Shown one piece after another: positions 55,906 through 64,000 of a stretch of 64,000 nucleotides of DNA. Position 1 is the first letter of the stretch. Each line of letters begins with the position of its first letter. The stretch lies in contig JARGPJ010000001.1 in assembly GCA_029212615.1 (NCBI GenBank), forward strand, positions 372,001 through 436,000. The letters are read 5' to 3'. This stretch comes from Verrucomicrobiales bacterium. GTDB lineage: Bacteria; Verrucomicrobiota; Verrucomicrobiia; Verrucomicrobiales; DEV007. A program made the position numbers and the translations under genes. The notes under the pieces were generated by a model. That model was not told the origin of the DNA. It did no database searches and saw only the letters and a list, made by a program, of their open reading frames with translations.

Positions 55906-57165
55906 ATGAAATCGACACATACTTCACTGATCGCCATTGCAGCCCTCATGCTTCCGGCTTTCATCGGGCAGGCCGGAGACTATTCCGGCAAGGCATTAGT
56001 GCTAAATGACAAGGAGCCATCCCTCGTTGAAATCTCCCTCAACACGCGACTTCGCTATGAGTACGGAGAACTGAACGGACTCGACGTCTCTCACGCATGG
56101 ACCGTAAGGAACCGGCTCGGACTGCTCAGCAGAAAAACGGCCGGCTTTCAGGCCTATGCTGAATACGAAGGCAATGTCGCTGCCGACCGCGACCAGTACT
56201 TCGCCCCTGGTACTGAACCCGCAACTGGACAGACGCCTATCGCGGATGCTGAATCACACGAATTAAACCAGGCATGGGTTTCCTACACCACAATGGATGA
56301 CGTCTGGGGATTGAAAGTCGGCCGCCAGGCAATCAATCTAGACGGGCAACGATTTATCGGGACAGTCGGCTGGAGGCAGAACATGCAAACCTATGATGCC
56401 GCAACGCTCACCTGGAATCCCAATTCAGATCTCAGCGTTCTCTACTCCTACGTTTCCGGGGTTGAGCGCATCTTCGGGTCTGAAACCGTGATTCCTGGAT
56501 TCGACGATTTTGAGGGCAGCTCACACCTTTTCAACGCGAAATACAAAGGCCTGCCTTTTGGAATCTTAACAGGCTACGTCTACTCGCTGGATCTCCACAA
56601 CGGTGCCGGAGACGCCAACAGCAGCGATACTTTCGGCTTCAGCCTGGCCGGTGAATTTATCGGTGAATCTGCGTATTACCTCGAGTATGCGTATCAGACA
56701 AACGCCTACAGCAACCCAAATGACTACGCTGCCAACTACGTACATACCAGCCTCGCCAAGAGCTTCCTTCCCGGCGTAAAAACGACGGTCGGCTACGAAT
56801 ATCTTGGCTCTGACAATAGGATTGGCTTCGCGACCCCGCTGGGAACTCTTCACAAGTTCAATGGCTTCGCGGACCAGTTCCTCACCACTCCTGCCAGCGG
56901 CCTTTCAGACGCATACCTCTCCGTCAGCACCAAACTGGCTGAAATCAATTTTGCCGCCGCCTACCACTACTTCTGGGATGACGGGTTCGACGTCTCCCTT
57001 GGACAGGAAATCGACCTCATCGCCTCTAAAGCCCTCACAGATGAGATTAGCATCCTCGCTAAAGCTGCCTTCTACGACGGAATGGCCGGAACCGCTGCAG
57101 GCACCGCGGGATTCCCTGCTCTCGATGCTACTCGCTTCATCCTCGAGATGAACATCAACTACTGA
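55906..57165 (+). CDS. Outer-membrane porin (alginate-export-like barrel) next to nitrate genes
   Basis: 419 residues with signal peptide (to about residue 23). The body is a beta-barrel (RLRYEYGEL, WTVRNRLGL, YAEYEGNVA, GLKVGRQAI, AAYHYFWDDGF) ending in an aromatic C-terminus (LEMNINY). Fits the alginate-export/porin superfamily. Placed just before the LysR-nitrate cluster, it may serve as the outer-membrane entry for nitrate, but this is position-based inference. Confidence 0.72.
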   Translation: MKSTHTSLIAIAALMLPAFIGQAGDYSGKALVLNDKEPSLVEISLNTRLRYEYGELNGLDVSHAWTVRNRLGLLSRKTAGFQAYAEYEGNVAADRDQYFAPGTEPATGQTPIADAESHELNQAWVSYTTMDDVWGLKVGRQAINLDGQRFIGTVGWRQNMQTYDAATLTWNPNSDLSVLYSYVSGVERIFGSETVIPGFDDFEGSSHLFNAKYKGLPFGILTGYVYSLDLHNGAGDANSSDTFGFSLAGEFIGESAYYLEYAYQTNAYSNPNDYAANYVHTSLAKSFLPGVKTTVGYEYLGSDNRIGFATPLGTLHKFNGFADQFLTTPASGLSDAYLSVSTKLAEINFAAAYHYFWDDGFDVSLGQEIDLIASKALTDEISILAKAAFYDGMAGTAAGTAGFPALDATRFILEMNINY

Positions 57166-57238
57166 ATCTATTTTTGATCGTCAATTTTCTGCAGCCAACA
57201 GCGTTCGATATCACTCCTGGACCCTGTTCGAATTTCAA

Positions 57239-58180
57239 CTAGGATGCCTTACGTATCTCGAGGAGGCGCTCCGTTCGCAGAGTCAGCGTGTTCACCACAT
57301 TCCGTGTGATTCCGGCAAAAACCTCTTCAATCATTTGCGGCTCATGACGCGGGTCACGATGAATAGCCCATCGCCGCTTCCGGTTCTTCCAGGGAAGCTT
57401 GCGAAAGACAAGTGATCCCTGCGCGACCTCATGCTCAGCAACCCATGGCGAGAGTAAACCGATTCCCATTCCGATTTTCGCCATCTCTTTAATGGCTGCC
57501 ATACTACCAACCTGCATCGCCGTTTTTAATCGAATGCCACTGCTCAGCGATTCGTTTTCAAGAACCCGGAAAGTTTCACTGGCCTGGTTGTAAAAAATAA
57601 AGCTCTCTTCAAGGATATCCTCAGCTTTCACTTTCGCCTTCGAAGCAAGCGGGTGCAAAGGAGACAGCGCCATTTGAATATGATCCTCGAAGAGCGTCTC
57701 ACATTTCAACGAATCTGAAAATGAAGTCTCCAGGGCGACGGCGACATCTATCTCTCCGGCTTCAACAAGAGACATCAATCCCCTCGAATCATCTGTCGTC
57801 ACCGCGATATCAAAAGCAGGAAAGCTCTCCCGCAATTCCCGAAGCACTGAAGGTAGCACGTACTGGCTGATCGTCACCGTCGCCCCAATCCGGAGTCGAC
57901 CATAACCGGGACGCTCCAACTGCTTCAACTCTTCCTGAGCCCGCACCATTCGAGATAGAATCTGATCGGCTTGAGGCAATAAAGCTTCTCCCGCCCGGGT
58001 TAATCTGACGGTCTTCCCAAGCCGTTCGAACAGAACAATTTCAAGAGAACGTTCCAGCGCTTTGATTGAATGGCTCACCGCCGATTGAGTGAGGTTTAAC
58101 GCCTTCGCCGCTGCCGTAAAACTGCCATTCCTGGCAAGCTCCTGAAATGCACGAAGTTGTCGGCTATCGAGTAATTCCAT
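57239..58180 (-). CDS. LysR-type regulator of the nitrate cluster
   Basis: 313 residues. N-terminal winged HTH (residues about 15-65: GSFTAAAKALNLTQSAVSHSIKALE) and a C-terminal type 2 periplasmic-binding-like effector domain (LRIGATVTISQYVLPSVL, LMSLVEAGEIDVAVALE). Divergently oriented to the NasS-like gene with a perfect T-N11-A dyad between them. Relatives of this layout control assimilation of nitrogen or sulfur sources. Likely autoregulated. Confidence 0.9.
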   Translation of the reverse strand: MELLDSRQLRAFQELARNGSFTAAAKALNLTQSAVSHSIKALERSLEIVLFERLGKTVRLTRAGEALLPQADQILSRMVRAQEELKQLERPGYGRLRIGATVTISQYVLPSVLRELRESFPAFDIAVTTDDSRGLMSLVEAGEIDVAVALETSFSDSLKCETLFEDHIQMALSPLHPLASKAKVKAEDILEESFIFYNQASETFRVLENESLSSGIRLKTAMQVGSMAAIKEMAKIGMGIGLLSPWVAEHEVAQGSLVFRKLPWKNRKRRWAIHRDPRHEPQMIEEVFAGITRNVVNTLTLRTERLLEIRKAS

Positions 58181-58194
58181 CGCCTTTAGATATG

Positions 58195-58221
58195 AGTTTC
58201 ATTCATCGTTTTCATGAAACT
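58195..58221. promoter_or_regulatory. LysR binding box, T-N11-A dyad
   Basis: AGTTTCAT-N11-ATGAAACT: eight perfect base pairs on each side of an 11-base spacer, with T58202 and A58214 as the conserved pair. It starts 14 bases before the lysR start and lies about 63 bases upstream of the divergent NasS-like gene, the usual place for an LTTR recognition site that controls both directions. Confidence 0.75.
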
Positions 58222-58283
58222 ATTGAAAGCAGCTTTTAGACCAGAATCGCACAAATGGCACAAAAAGGGCTTTCCAGTAGGGC

Positions 58284-59321
58284 ATGCAAAGCCATCGAAA
58301 ACGCCACTCTGATACTATCCGCCTCGGGTTTGTCCCGCTGGTAGATTGCGCTTCGATCGCCGTAGCATATGAAACCGGCCTCTTCCAAAAACGGGGTCTG
58401 AATGTCGAACTGATGCGTGAACCGGGCTGGGCGACGATTCGTGACAAAATGGCCTACGGTGAACTCGAAGCTGTTCACGCGCCTGTCGGCTTAGCATTCG
58501 CACTCAACTGGGGTCTGGGCGTACTCAAACACCCCTGTTCCACCGGCTACCTTCTGAACTCGAACGGGGATGCCATCACGATCTCGAAAAGCCTGCATGA
58601 TGAAGGCATCGTCGACCCGGAATCTCTTGCTCACCGCCTCAAAACAACCCGGCAAGAGCGCCCTTTCACCTTCGGCGTACCACATCTTTTCAGCACGCAT
58701 CATTTCCTTCTCCTTCAATGGCTGCGGCCTGCCGGCATCCTGGCGAACCATCACATAGATATCGCAGTCCTCCCCCCTTCCCTCATGACGTCCTGTCTCG
58801 CCGCAGGAAACATCGACGGCTACTGCGTCGGTGAACCTTTCAATACCATGGCAGTGCGTGAGGGCTCCGGGGTGATTCTCGCAGAATCAGCAGATCTCTC
58901 ACCGATGCACCCTGAAAAGGCGCTCATCGTCAGTGATGACTTCAACGCGTTGGAGCACGAAACCCATCTCGAAATGATTCGGGCCATCGATGAAGCAGCG
59001 GTGCTTTGCGAAACTCATGACGGCAGAGAGCAAGCTGTCGAAATTCTTTCCCAACCTCACTATCTCGGCATCGAACCCGGCCTCATTCGCTCCAGTCTTT
59101 TCGCCGGTGAAGATAGCGAAGTCTCAAGCGAGTCCTTTCATATTTTCTCCCATCCCGATGTAAACCGACCGGACGCCGACAAGGCAAACTGGCTCGTCGC
59201 CCAGATGAGGAATGCTGGGCTTCTCAACCTCGTCAATACCAAGGCCGGCCCGCCACTCAGCCACATTTTCCGGGAGGATCTTTTTGATGAAGCCATGTCT
59301 TCACTTACTCCCGCATCCTAA
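58284..59321 (+). CDS. Cytoplasmic NrtA-like nitrate-binding protein (NasS-like)
   Basis: 345 residues of the NMT1/NrtA/CmpA substrate-binding fold: IRLGFVPLVDCASIAVAYE, LNVELMREPGWATIRDK, HAPVGLAFAL, and NIDGYCVGEPFN. There is no signal peptide; the N-terminus is charged (MQSHRKRHSD). This is the layout of NasS, the cytosolic nitrate sensor that holds the antiterminator NasT in Proteobacteria. No NasT (ANTAR protein) gene is seen nearby, so here it may feed another regulator such as the LysR, or act like the regulatory C-terminal NrtA-like domain of cyanobacterial NrtC, which is lacking in the NrtC protein of this cluster. Confidence 0.8.
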   Translation: MQSHRKRHSDTIRLGFVPLVDCASIAVAYETGLFQKRGLNVELMREPGWATIRDKMAYGELEAVHAPVGLAFALNWGLGVLKHPCSTGYLLNSNGDAITISKSLHDEGIVDPESLAHRLKTTRQERPFTFGVPHLFSTHHFLLLQWLRPAGILANHHIDIAVLPPSLMTSCLAAGNIDGYCVGEPFNTMAVREGSGVILAESADLSPMHPEKALIVSDDFNALEHETHLEMIRAIDEAAVLCETHDGREQAVEILSQPHYLGIEPGLIRSSLFAGEDSEVSSESFHIFSHPDVNRPDADKANWLVAQMRNAGLLNLVNTKAGPPLSHIFREDLFDEAMSSLTPAS

Positions 59322-59351
59322 CGCTCTCACCCTCCTAACGGACCCCACCCC

Positions 59352-60716
59352 ATGAAAACCAAACCTATCATCACGATCGCTTTTGCCGCCTGTCTTCTTG
59401 CCGGAACAGCTTTATCTCATGCTGACCTTCTCGATGTAGAAAAGGACACGCTCAAATTCGGTTTCATCAAACTGACGGACTGCGCCCCCATCGTGATCGC
59501 CAAAGAAAAAGGCTATTTTGATGACGAGGGCCTGAGCGTCACGGTCGAAGCCCAGGGGAACTGGAAAGAGTTACTGAACAGGGTCATCACGGGTGACCTC
59601 GACGGCGCCCACATGCTCGCAGGCCAACCCATCGGAGCCACCGTCGGATTCGGCACTCAAGCCGAAATCATGACGGCCTACAGTCTCGACTACAACGGGA
59701 ACGGAATCACGGTTTCGAACGATCTCTGGGCCCGAATGAAGCCTGGGATTCCCGCCGATGCTGACGGGTCACCGATCCACCCTATCACCGCCGACAGTCT
59801 CAAACCAATTTCAGATGCCTCCCTCGCCGCAAATAACAAACTTAAAATGGGCATGGTGTTTCCCGTTTCGACACACAACTATGAAATCCGCTACTGGCTC
59901 GCAGCTGCAGGTATCAGGCCCGGTTTCTACTACGACCCTACCACAGGACAAGTCGATGTTCCGGGCTTCCTGAATGGGGACGTCGAACTCTCTGTGACCC
60001 CGCCCCCTCAAATGCCGCAGACTCTCGAGCAGGGAACTATCGCCGGCTACTGCGTCGGTGAACCCTGGAATCAGCAGGCGGTCGTCAAAGGAATCGGTGT
60101 TCCCGTGACGACCAACTACGACATCTGGAAGAACAATCCTGAAAAAGTCTTCGGGGTCTCGAGGGAGTGGGCGGAAGCAAATCCCAATACCTGGATCGCC
60201 GTCACGAAAGCTCTTATCCGGGCCGGCCATTGGCTGGACGCAGCACGCGGGAACCGGGTCGAAGCGGCAAAGATCCTCTCTAAACCCAACTACGTAGGGG
60301 CCCCTTTCGAGGTGATCAGCAACAGCATGACCGGAACCTTCGAATTCGAGAAAGGAGACAAACGCGAAATGCCTGACTTTAACGTATTTTTCCGCCACAA
60401 CGCCAGCTTCCCCTACTACAGCGACTGCGTCTGGTTCCTCACTCAAATGATCCGGTGGGGCCAAATTACAGAGCAGCAGCCTGACAGCTACTTCGAGGAA
60501 ATGGCCCGGAGAATCTACCGTCCTGATGTCTACATGGAAGCAGTCAAAGAACTCATCGACGACGGCGAGTTTACCGAAGACGATTTTGCAGATGCATTCT
60601 TCGCTTTCGAAAACGGAGGCTACAAGCCTTCAACCACCGACTTCATCGACGGCAAAGAATACGACGGCACAAAGCCAAACGAATACATCCAGTCATTTGA
60701 AATCGGGCTGAAATAG
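59352..60716 (+). CDS. nrtA: Periplasmic nitrate-binding protein NrtA
   Basis: 454 residues with a Sec signal peptide (cleavage probably after ALSHA). Core motifs match the NrtA/CmpA family: [71 protein letters not shown] and [15 protein letters not shown]. The family binds nitrate or bicarbonate; nitrate is preferred because of the neighbouring genes. It is the substrate receptor for the permease encoded next. Confidence 0.9.
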   Translation: MKTKPIITIAFAACLLAGTALSHADLLDVEKDTLKFGFIKLTDCAPIVIAKEKGYFDDEGLSVTVEAQGNWKELLNRVITGDLDGAHMLAGQPIGATVGFGTQAEIMTAYSLDYNGNGITVSNDLWARMKPGIPADADGSPIHPITADSLKPISDASLAANNKLKMGMVFPVSTHNYEIRYWLAAAGIRPGFYYDPTTGQVDVPGFLNGDVELSVTPPPQMPQTLEQGTIAGYCVGEPWNQQAVVKGIGVPVTTNYDIWKNNPEKVFGVSREWAEANPNTWIAVTKALIRAGHWLDAARGNRVEAAKILSKPNYVGAPFEVISNSMTGTFEFEKGDKREMPDFNVFFRHNASFPYYSDCVWFLTQMIRWGQITEQQPDSYFEEMARRIYRPDVYMEAVKELIDDGEFTEDDFADAFFAFENGGYKPSTTDFIDGKEYDGTKPNEYIQSFEIGLK

Positions 60717-60802
60717 CCGGCACAAAGAGAACTCTTCCCACTCCCTGAAAAGAAAAGCAGACCGGGGATTCTATCAGACCAACATCTACCCGCGAGAAGC
60801 AC

Positions 60803-62041
60803 ATGGAAACAACCGCAACAGCAGGCGTGACGCCAAACGATTCAAAACCCGGAAAGGCAAAATTCACCTTCAATCCGAACCGGGTCGCTCACAACCTGAA
60901 CAAATTGGGCCTCGGATACTTCTCGCCTTTTGCCCGACTCATCGCCAAAGACGAGCCGGCAAAACAGATAAAAGAAATAGCAACGAACACCATTCTTCCC
61001 ATCATTGCCTTCCTCATCTTCGTCGCGTTATGGGCAATTACCGCCAAAGCAGTCAAAACAGATAGCGTACAAATTCCAAGTCCACACCAATCCTGGTATG
61101 CACTGACGGGAACGGCCCTTCCCGGATTCTCCCACCCCTTCCCTGAAAGCATTGAAGGCCTTGAGAAACCATTCTTTGAAGACAATGCAGGAATGGATCC
61201 CAAATCGATCAACGGTTTCGCCCAGGCGGAGACCGTTGCCAGGGAAACCTATCAAACAGCCAGGCAGGAACGTGTCGACAAGTACATGAGCCGTTCCAAC
61301 GAGGCGGCGGCATCGGGGGATCTCGAGAAAGCGGAAAAATACAAAGGGAACGCTGAGATGTTCGCGTCAAAAACCTACGCGGGTAACAAGACTTTCTACG
61401 ACCAGATCTGGATCTCTCTCCTCACGGTCTCAATCGGTTTCGTCATCGCCACTCTCATCGCGGTCCCAATCGGAGTCCTCTGTGGGATCTCACCCATGTT
61501 CAACACCGCAGTGAATCCACTCATTCAGCTCTTCAAGCCGGTGAGTCCTCTCGCCTGGTTTCCCATTGTCTTTGTGATCACAACCTGGGGAATCGAAGCA
61601 CCTCCATCGGACTCAATCTGGCAACGCGCTCTTTTTACCTCTGCAGGAGTCGTCATGCTTTGTTCACTCTGGCCGACCCTCATCAACACCGCGGTCGGCG
61701 TAGCCTCGGTTGACAAAGATCACCTCAATGTCGCCAAAGTGTTGAAACTGGGTTGGTTCAAAAGGATCTGGAAAATTATTCTCCCGGCTTCGCTTCCACT
61801 CATCTTCACCGGCCTCCGCCTTTCCATCGGGGTGGGCTGGATGGTCCTGATCGCCGCAGATATGATGGCTCAGAACCAGGGTCTCGGGAAGTTTGTCTGG
61901 GACATGTACCAGAACGGAGACACCATGAGCACCGCTCAGATCATCGTCGCCGTATTCGTCATCGGGGCAGTAGGATTCGCGCTCGACCGCATCATGCTCG
62001 TGTGCCAGCGACTCGTTACTTTCGAAGAACAGTCCATCTAG
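60803..62041 (+). CDS. nrtB: Nitrate ABC permease NrtB with large periplasmic insertion
   Basis: 412 residues, about 130 more than typical NrtB. A 60-residue N-terminal extension precedes membrane segment 1 (62-82). The IPSPHQSW motif is then followed by a highly charged, helical insertion (about 120-195; FFEDNAGMDPKSINGF, REERV-like RQERVDKYMSR) before the standard five-helix permease core with VAVPIG-like sequences, TVGVASVDKDHLNVAKVL and the coupling helix LPASLPLIFTGLR. The insertion would be outside the membrane, possibly as an NrtA docking element. Confidence 0.9.
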   Translation: METTATAGVTPNDSKPGKAKFTFNPNRVAHNLNKLGLGYFSPFARLIAKDEPAKQIKEIATNTILPIIAFLIFVALWAITAKAVKTDSVQIPSPHQSWYALTGTALPGFSHPFPESIEGLEKPFFEDNAGMDPKSINGFAQAETVARETYQTARQERVDKYMSRSNEAAASGDLEKAEKYKGNAEMFASKTYAGNKTFYDQIWISLLTVSIGFVIATLIAVPIGVLCGISPMFNTAVNPLIQLFKPVSPLAWFPIVFVITTWGIEAPPSDSIWQRALFTSAGVVMLCSLWPTLINTAVGVASVDKDHLNVAKVLKLGWFKRIWKIILPASLPLIFTGLRLSIGVGWMVLIAADMMAQNQGLGKFVWDMYQNGDTMSTAQIIVAVFVIGAVGFALDRIMLVCQRLVTFEEQSI

Positions 62042-62064
62042 TTCACCTCAATGAAATTCATACC

Positions 62065-62967
62065 ATGGCATATATAGAACTGAACAATGTCTCAGTAGGG
62101 TTCGGATCAGGAACAAACCGTTCCGAAGTCCTAACCGATATTAATCTCCACATGGAGAAGGGTGAATTCGTCGCCATTCTGGGATATTCAGGCACAGGCA
62201 AATCAACGATCATGAACCTGATCGCCGGACTCGTAAAACCGGATAAAGGGGAAGTGCTCGTTGATGGAAAAAAGGTCGCAGGACCGGGCCCCGATCGCGG
62301 CCTCGTTTTCCAAAATTATTCACTACTTCCGTGGTTTGACGTCTATACAAACGTCGGACTCGCCGTCAATGAAGTCTACCCGGATAAGTCTTCGAAAACG
62401 AAGGACATGCTCATTCGCGAAGCGATTGACAGAGTCAACCTGACCGATGCCATTCACAAAAAGCCGGGCGAACTCTCCGGAGGGATGCGCCAGCGGAACT
62501 CGGTCGCAAGAACCCTCTCAATGAACCCTGAGGTGCTCTTGTTAGATGAACCGTTGAGCGCCCTTGACGCCCTCACTCGTTCCGTCATTCAGGACGAGAT
62601 CCTGAAGATTTGGAAGGAACTGGGGCAGACCATCATCCTCATCACCAATGACGTGGATGAAGGCCTCTACATGGCCGACCGGATCATTCCTCTCAGCGTA
62701 GGGCCGCCTGCAACCTTTGGCCCCGAGACCATCGTTCAAAAAGAAAGACCTCGCGACCGTAGAGCAATCACTACCGGGTCCGAGTATCACCCTCTGCGAC
62801 AAGAAGTCATCGAATTCCTCCTCGGAGAGAAGGAAAAAGAACGCGCCGGCTCAGAAAGCAAAGCCGTCTCGCTTCCTAACATCAGCCCAATGGACATCAG
62901 CCGGCACAAGCCAAGCTGGTTCCTCGGACTTCGACCCAAAGCTAGAAAAGCCATCAACGCCGCGTGA
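62065..62967 (+). CDS. nrtC: Nitrate ABC ATPase, NrtC-like, H-loop His replaced by Asn
   Basis: 300 residues. Walker A GYSGTGKST (40-48), Q-loop Q83, signature LSGGMRQR (137-144), Walker B LLLDEP (158-163), D-loop SALD. The switch His is missing: the sequence is ITNDVDE with Asn195 where the family has THDVDE. The codon is AAT, so no sequencing ambiguity of His (CAT) is visible. It lacks the large C-terminal NrtA-like domain of cyanobacterial NrtC but has a 60-residue tail. The ATG at 62065 is preferred; the frame extends upstream inside nrtB. Confidence 0.9.
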   Translation: MAYIELNNVSVGFGSGTNRSEVLTDINLHMEKGEFVAILGYSGTGKSTIMNLIAGLVKPDKGEVLVDGKKVAGPGPDRGLVFQNYSLLPWFDVYTNVGLAVNEVYPDKSSKTKDMLIREAIDRVNLTDAIHKKPGELSGGMRQRNSVARTLSMNPEVLLLDEPLSALDALTRSVIQDEILKIWKELGQTIILITNDVDEGLYMADRIIPLSVGPPATFGPETIVQKERPRDRRAITTGSEYHPLRQEVIEFLLGEKEKERAGSESKAVSLPNISPMDISRHKPSWFLGLRPKARKAINAA

Positions 62968-62970
62968 ATT

Positions 62971-63762
62971 ATGTCCTATTTCGAAGCCATTAACCTAGGT
63001 AAAACCTACAAGACGCCCTCCGGGGACGCCGTCATTGTAGAAGGGTTTGACCTCAAGATGAAGAAGGGTGAATTCGTCTGTGTCCTCGGTCATTCAGGGT
63101 GCGGAAAATCGACGGTGCTCTCGATGGTCGCCGGATTGAACGATATCAGTAACGGCAGCGTTCTCCTCGACCACCGGGAAATCGAGGGAGCCGGTCCCGA
63201 CCGGGGCGTCGTTTTCCAATCCCCCTGCCTCCTGCCCTGGATGACCACCCGGGATAATGTCATGCTGGGCGTTGAACAAGTCTACTATCATGCGACCACG
63301 GAAGAACGGCACAGAATCGTTGATTACTACCTCGCTGCAGTCGGACTAACCGAAGCAGCTGACAAGCGCCCTGCCGAACTCTCGGGAGGGATGCGCCAGC
63401 GAGTTGGCCTAGCCCGCGCTTTTGCCTTGAACCCCAAAATGTTGCTCCTGGATGAGCCGTTCGGCATGCTCGACAAACTCACCAAGTTCGAGCTCCAGCA
63501 AGTCCTCATTGATCTTTGGAATCGGGAACGACTTACGGCAATGATGATCACTCACGATGTCGATGAAGCCATCTACCTCGCCGACAGAATCGTCATGATG
63601 ACAAACGGTCCCGCCGCCCGTGTTGGAGAAATCGTGACGATCGACTTCGAACGTCCCCGTGATCGTCGCGACATCATGGCAGATCTCAAGTACCTCGAAT
63701 ACCGGGAACAGCTCATCAGCTTTCTTGAAGAACGTGTCTACCTACTGGACAAAGCCGCCTAA
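62971..63762 (+). CDS. nrtD: Nitrate ABC ATPase NrtD
   Basis: 263 residues with all motifs: Walker [11 protein letters not shown]-loop FQSP, signature LSGGMRQR, Walker [12 protein letters not shown] and H-loop [14 protein letters not shown]. The DEPFGMLD wording matches NrtD/CmpD. It should form a heterodimer with the NrtC-like protein, in which only one composite site has a normal H-loop. It starts four bases after nrtC. Confidence 0.93.
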   Translation: MSYFEAINLGKTYKTPSGDAVIVEGFDLKMKKGEFVCVLGHSGCGKSTVLSMVAGLNDISNGSVLLDHREIEGAGPDRGVVFQSPCLLPWMTTRDNVMLGVEQVYYHATTEERHRIVDYYLAAVGLTEAADKRPAELSGGMRQRVGLARAFALNPKMLLLDEPFGMLDKLTKFELQQVLIDLWNRERLTAMMITHDVDEAIYLADRIVMMTNGPAARVGEIVTIDFERPRDRRDIMADLKYLEYREQLISFLEERVYLLDKAA

Positions 63763-63775
63763 CCGACAAGCTGTG

Positions 63776-64000
63776 ATGAAAGCCCTGCCATCCATTCCAC
63801 CCTCATCGCCATTTTCCGAAGACCAGCGCCTCTGGCTCAACGGATACATTGCCGGTATGATCTCAGAAGCGGAGGATTCTCCGCCGCTTTCGAGCACTCC
63901 GAAAGTCCGCGTTCCGGTGATGTATGCAAGCCAGTCCGGCAACAGTGAAGGTCTCGCTGAGAGCTTCGCCGGACAACTCTCAGAAGCCGGCTTTGATGCG
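63776..64000 (+). CDS. Diflavin reductase subunit (CysJ-like/assimilatory reductase flavoprotein), partial
   Basis: First 75 codons of a gene running off the window. The head (PFSEDQRLWLNGYIAGM) and the flavodoxin FMN-binding start (RVPVMYASQSGNSEGLAESF) match sulfite-reductase-type flavoproteins and the diflavin partners of assimilatory nitrate/nitrite reductases. Located 13 bases after nrtD, it is likely part of the nitrate operon. What lies beyond is not visible. Confidence 0.8.
   Translation, partial: MKALPSIPPSSPFSEDQRLWLNGYIAGMISEAEDSPPLSSTPKVRVPVMYASQSGNSEGLAESFAGQLSEAGFDA

Noticed and set aside
58284-59351. ANTAR-type antiterminator hairpins and a nasT gene near the nitrate operon
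   Set aside because: No pair of hexaloop hairpins and no ANTAR-domain protein seen in the leaders or in nearby frames.

Overview
The window reads as chromosomal DNA of a Verrucomicrobiota bacterium, most likely a marine member of Verrucomicrobiales. The strongest sign is a four-gene 'Verru_Chthon cassette' (30.6-36.3 kb), a protein set known from Verrucomicrobium and Chthoniobacter. Four different secreted sulfatases, a bacterial lipase-maturation-factor homologue, a secreted cytochrome of planctomycete/verrucomicrobial type and mostly weak Shine-Dalgarno sites fit this. GC looks to be in the mid-50s by eye. I see no rRNA, insertion sequence, prophage or CRISPR; one tRNA (Leu, UAG) is present.

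Layout. 0-3.5 kb: DNA-ligase-associated phosphoesterase, SDR epimerase, small secreted coiled-coil protein and a MidA-type methyltransferase whose 3' side holds a short REP-like repeat family. 3.5-8.3 kb: class A penicillin-binding protein with Thr where the transpeptidase Ser should be, DUF3147 membrane protein, sulfatase, A-type Fe-S carrier. 8.4-19.6 kb: housekeeping block (UvrD/Rep helicase, queC-queF, OmpA-domain protein, LMF, CII-like regulator, alr, recF). 19.7-30.5 kb: sulfatase, heme protein, DUF4126 protein, lysA, tRNA-Leu, SWIM-SNF2 helicase, hflK-hflC.

30.6-37.0 kb: the cassette. Its four proteins match the minor pseudopilins GspH, GspI, GspJ and GspK in type, in gene order and in the telltale absence of Glu5 from the GspK-like member. 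A fifth coupled gene encodes a secreted protein made of two copies of one domain. 37-49 kb: divergent folP, tyrS, AraC regulator, truA, M23 peptidase, TauE exporter, porin, small cytochrome c, the glycolytic operon gap-pgk-tpiA, then a structured 464-bp intergenic region and an orphan ParA-like ATPase. 49-55.7 kb: glycan-flavoured block with two sulfatases, a TIM-barrel glycosidase-like protein, a ThuA-domain lipoprotein and murI.

55.9-64 kb: assimilatory nitrate uptake. It comprises an outer-membrane porin, a LysR regulator with a perfect T-N11-A dyad in the divergent promoter, a cytoplasmic NasS-like nitrate-binding protein, then nrtA (periplasmic binder), nrtB (permease), nrtC and nrtD (ATPases) and the start of a diflavin reductase. 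The NrtC-like ATPase has lost its H-loop histidine, so the transporter is probably catalytically asymmetric. No NasT (ANTAR) partner is visible, which suggests that nitrate sensing is wired through LysR or through the transporter.
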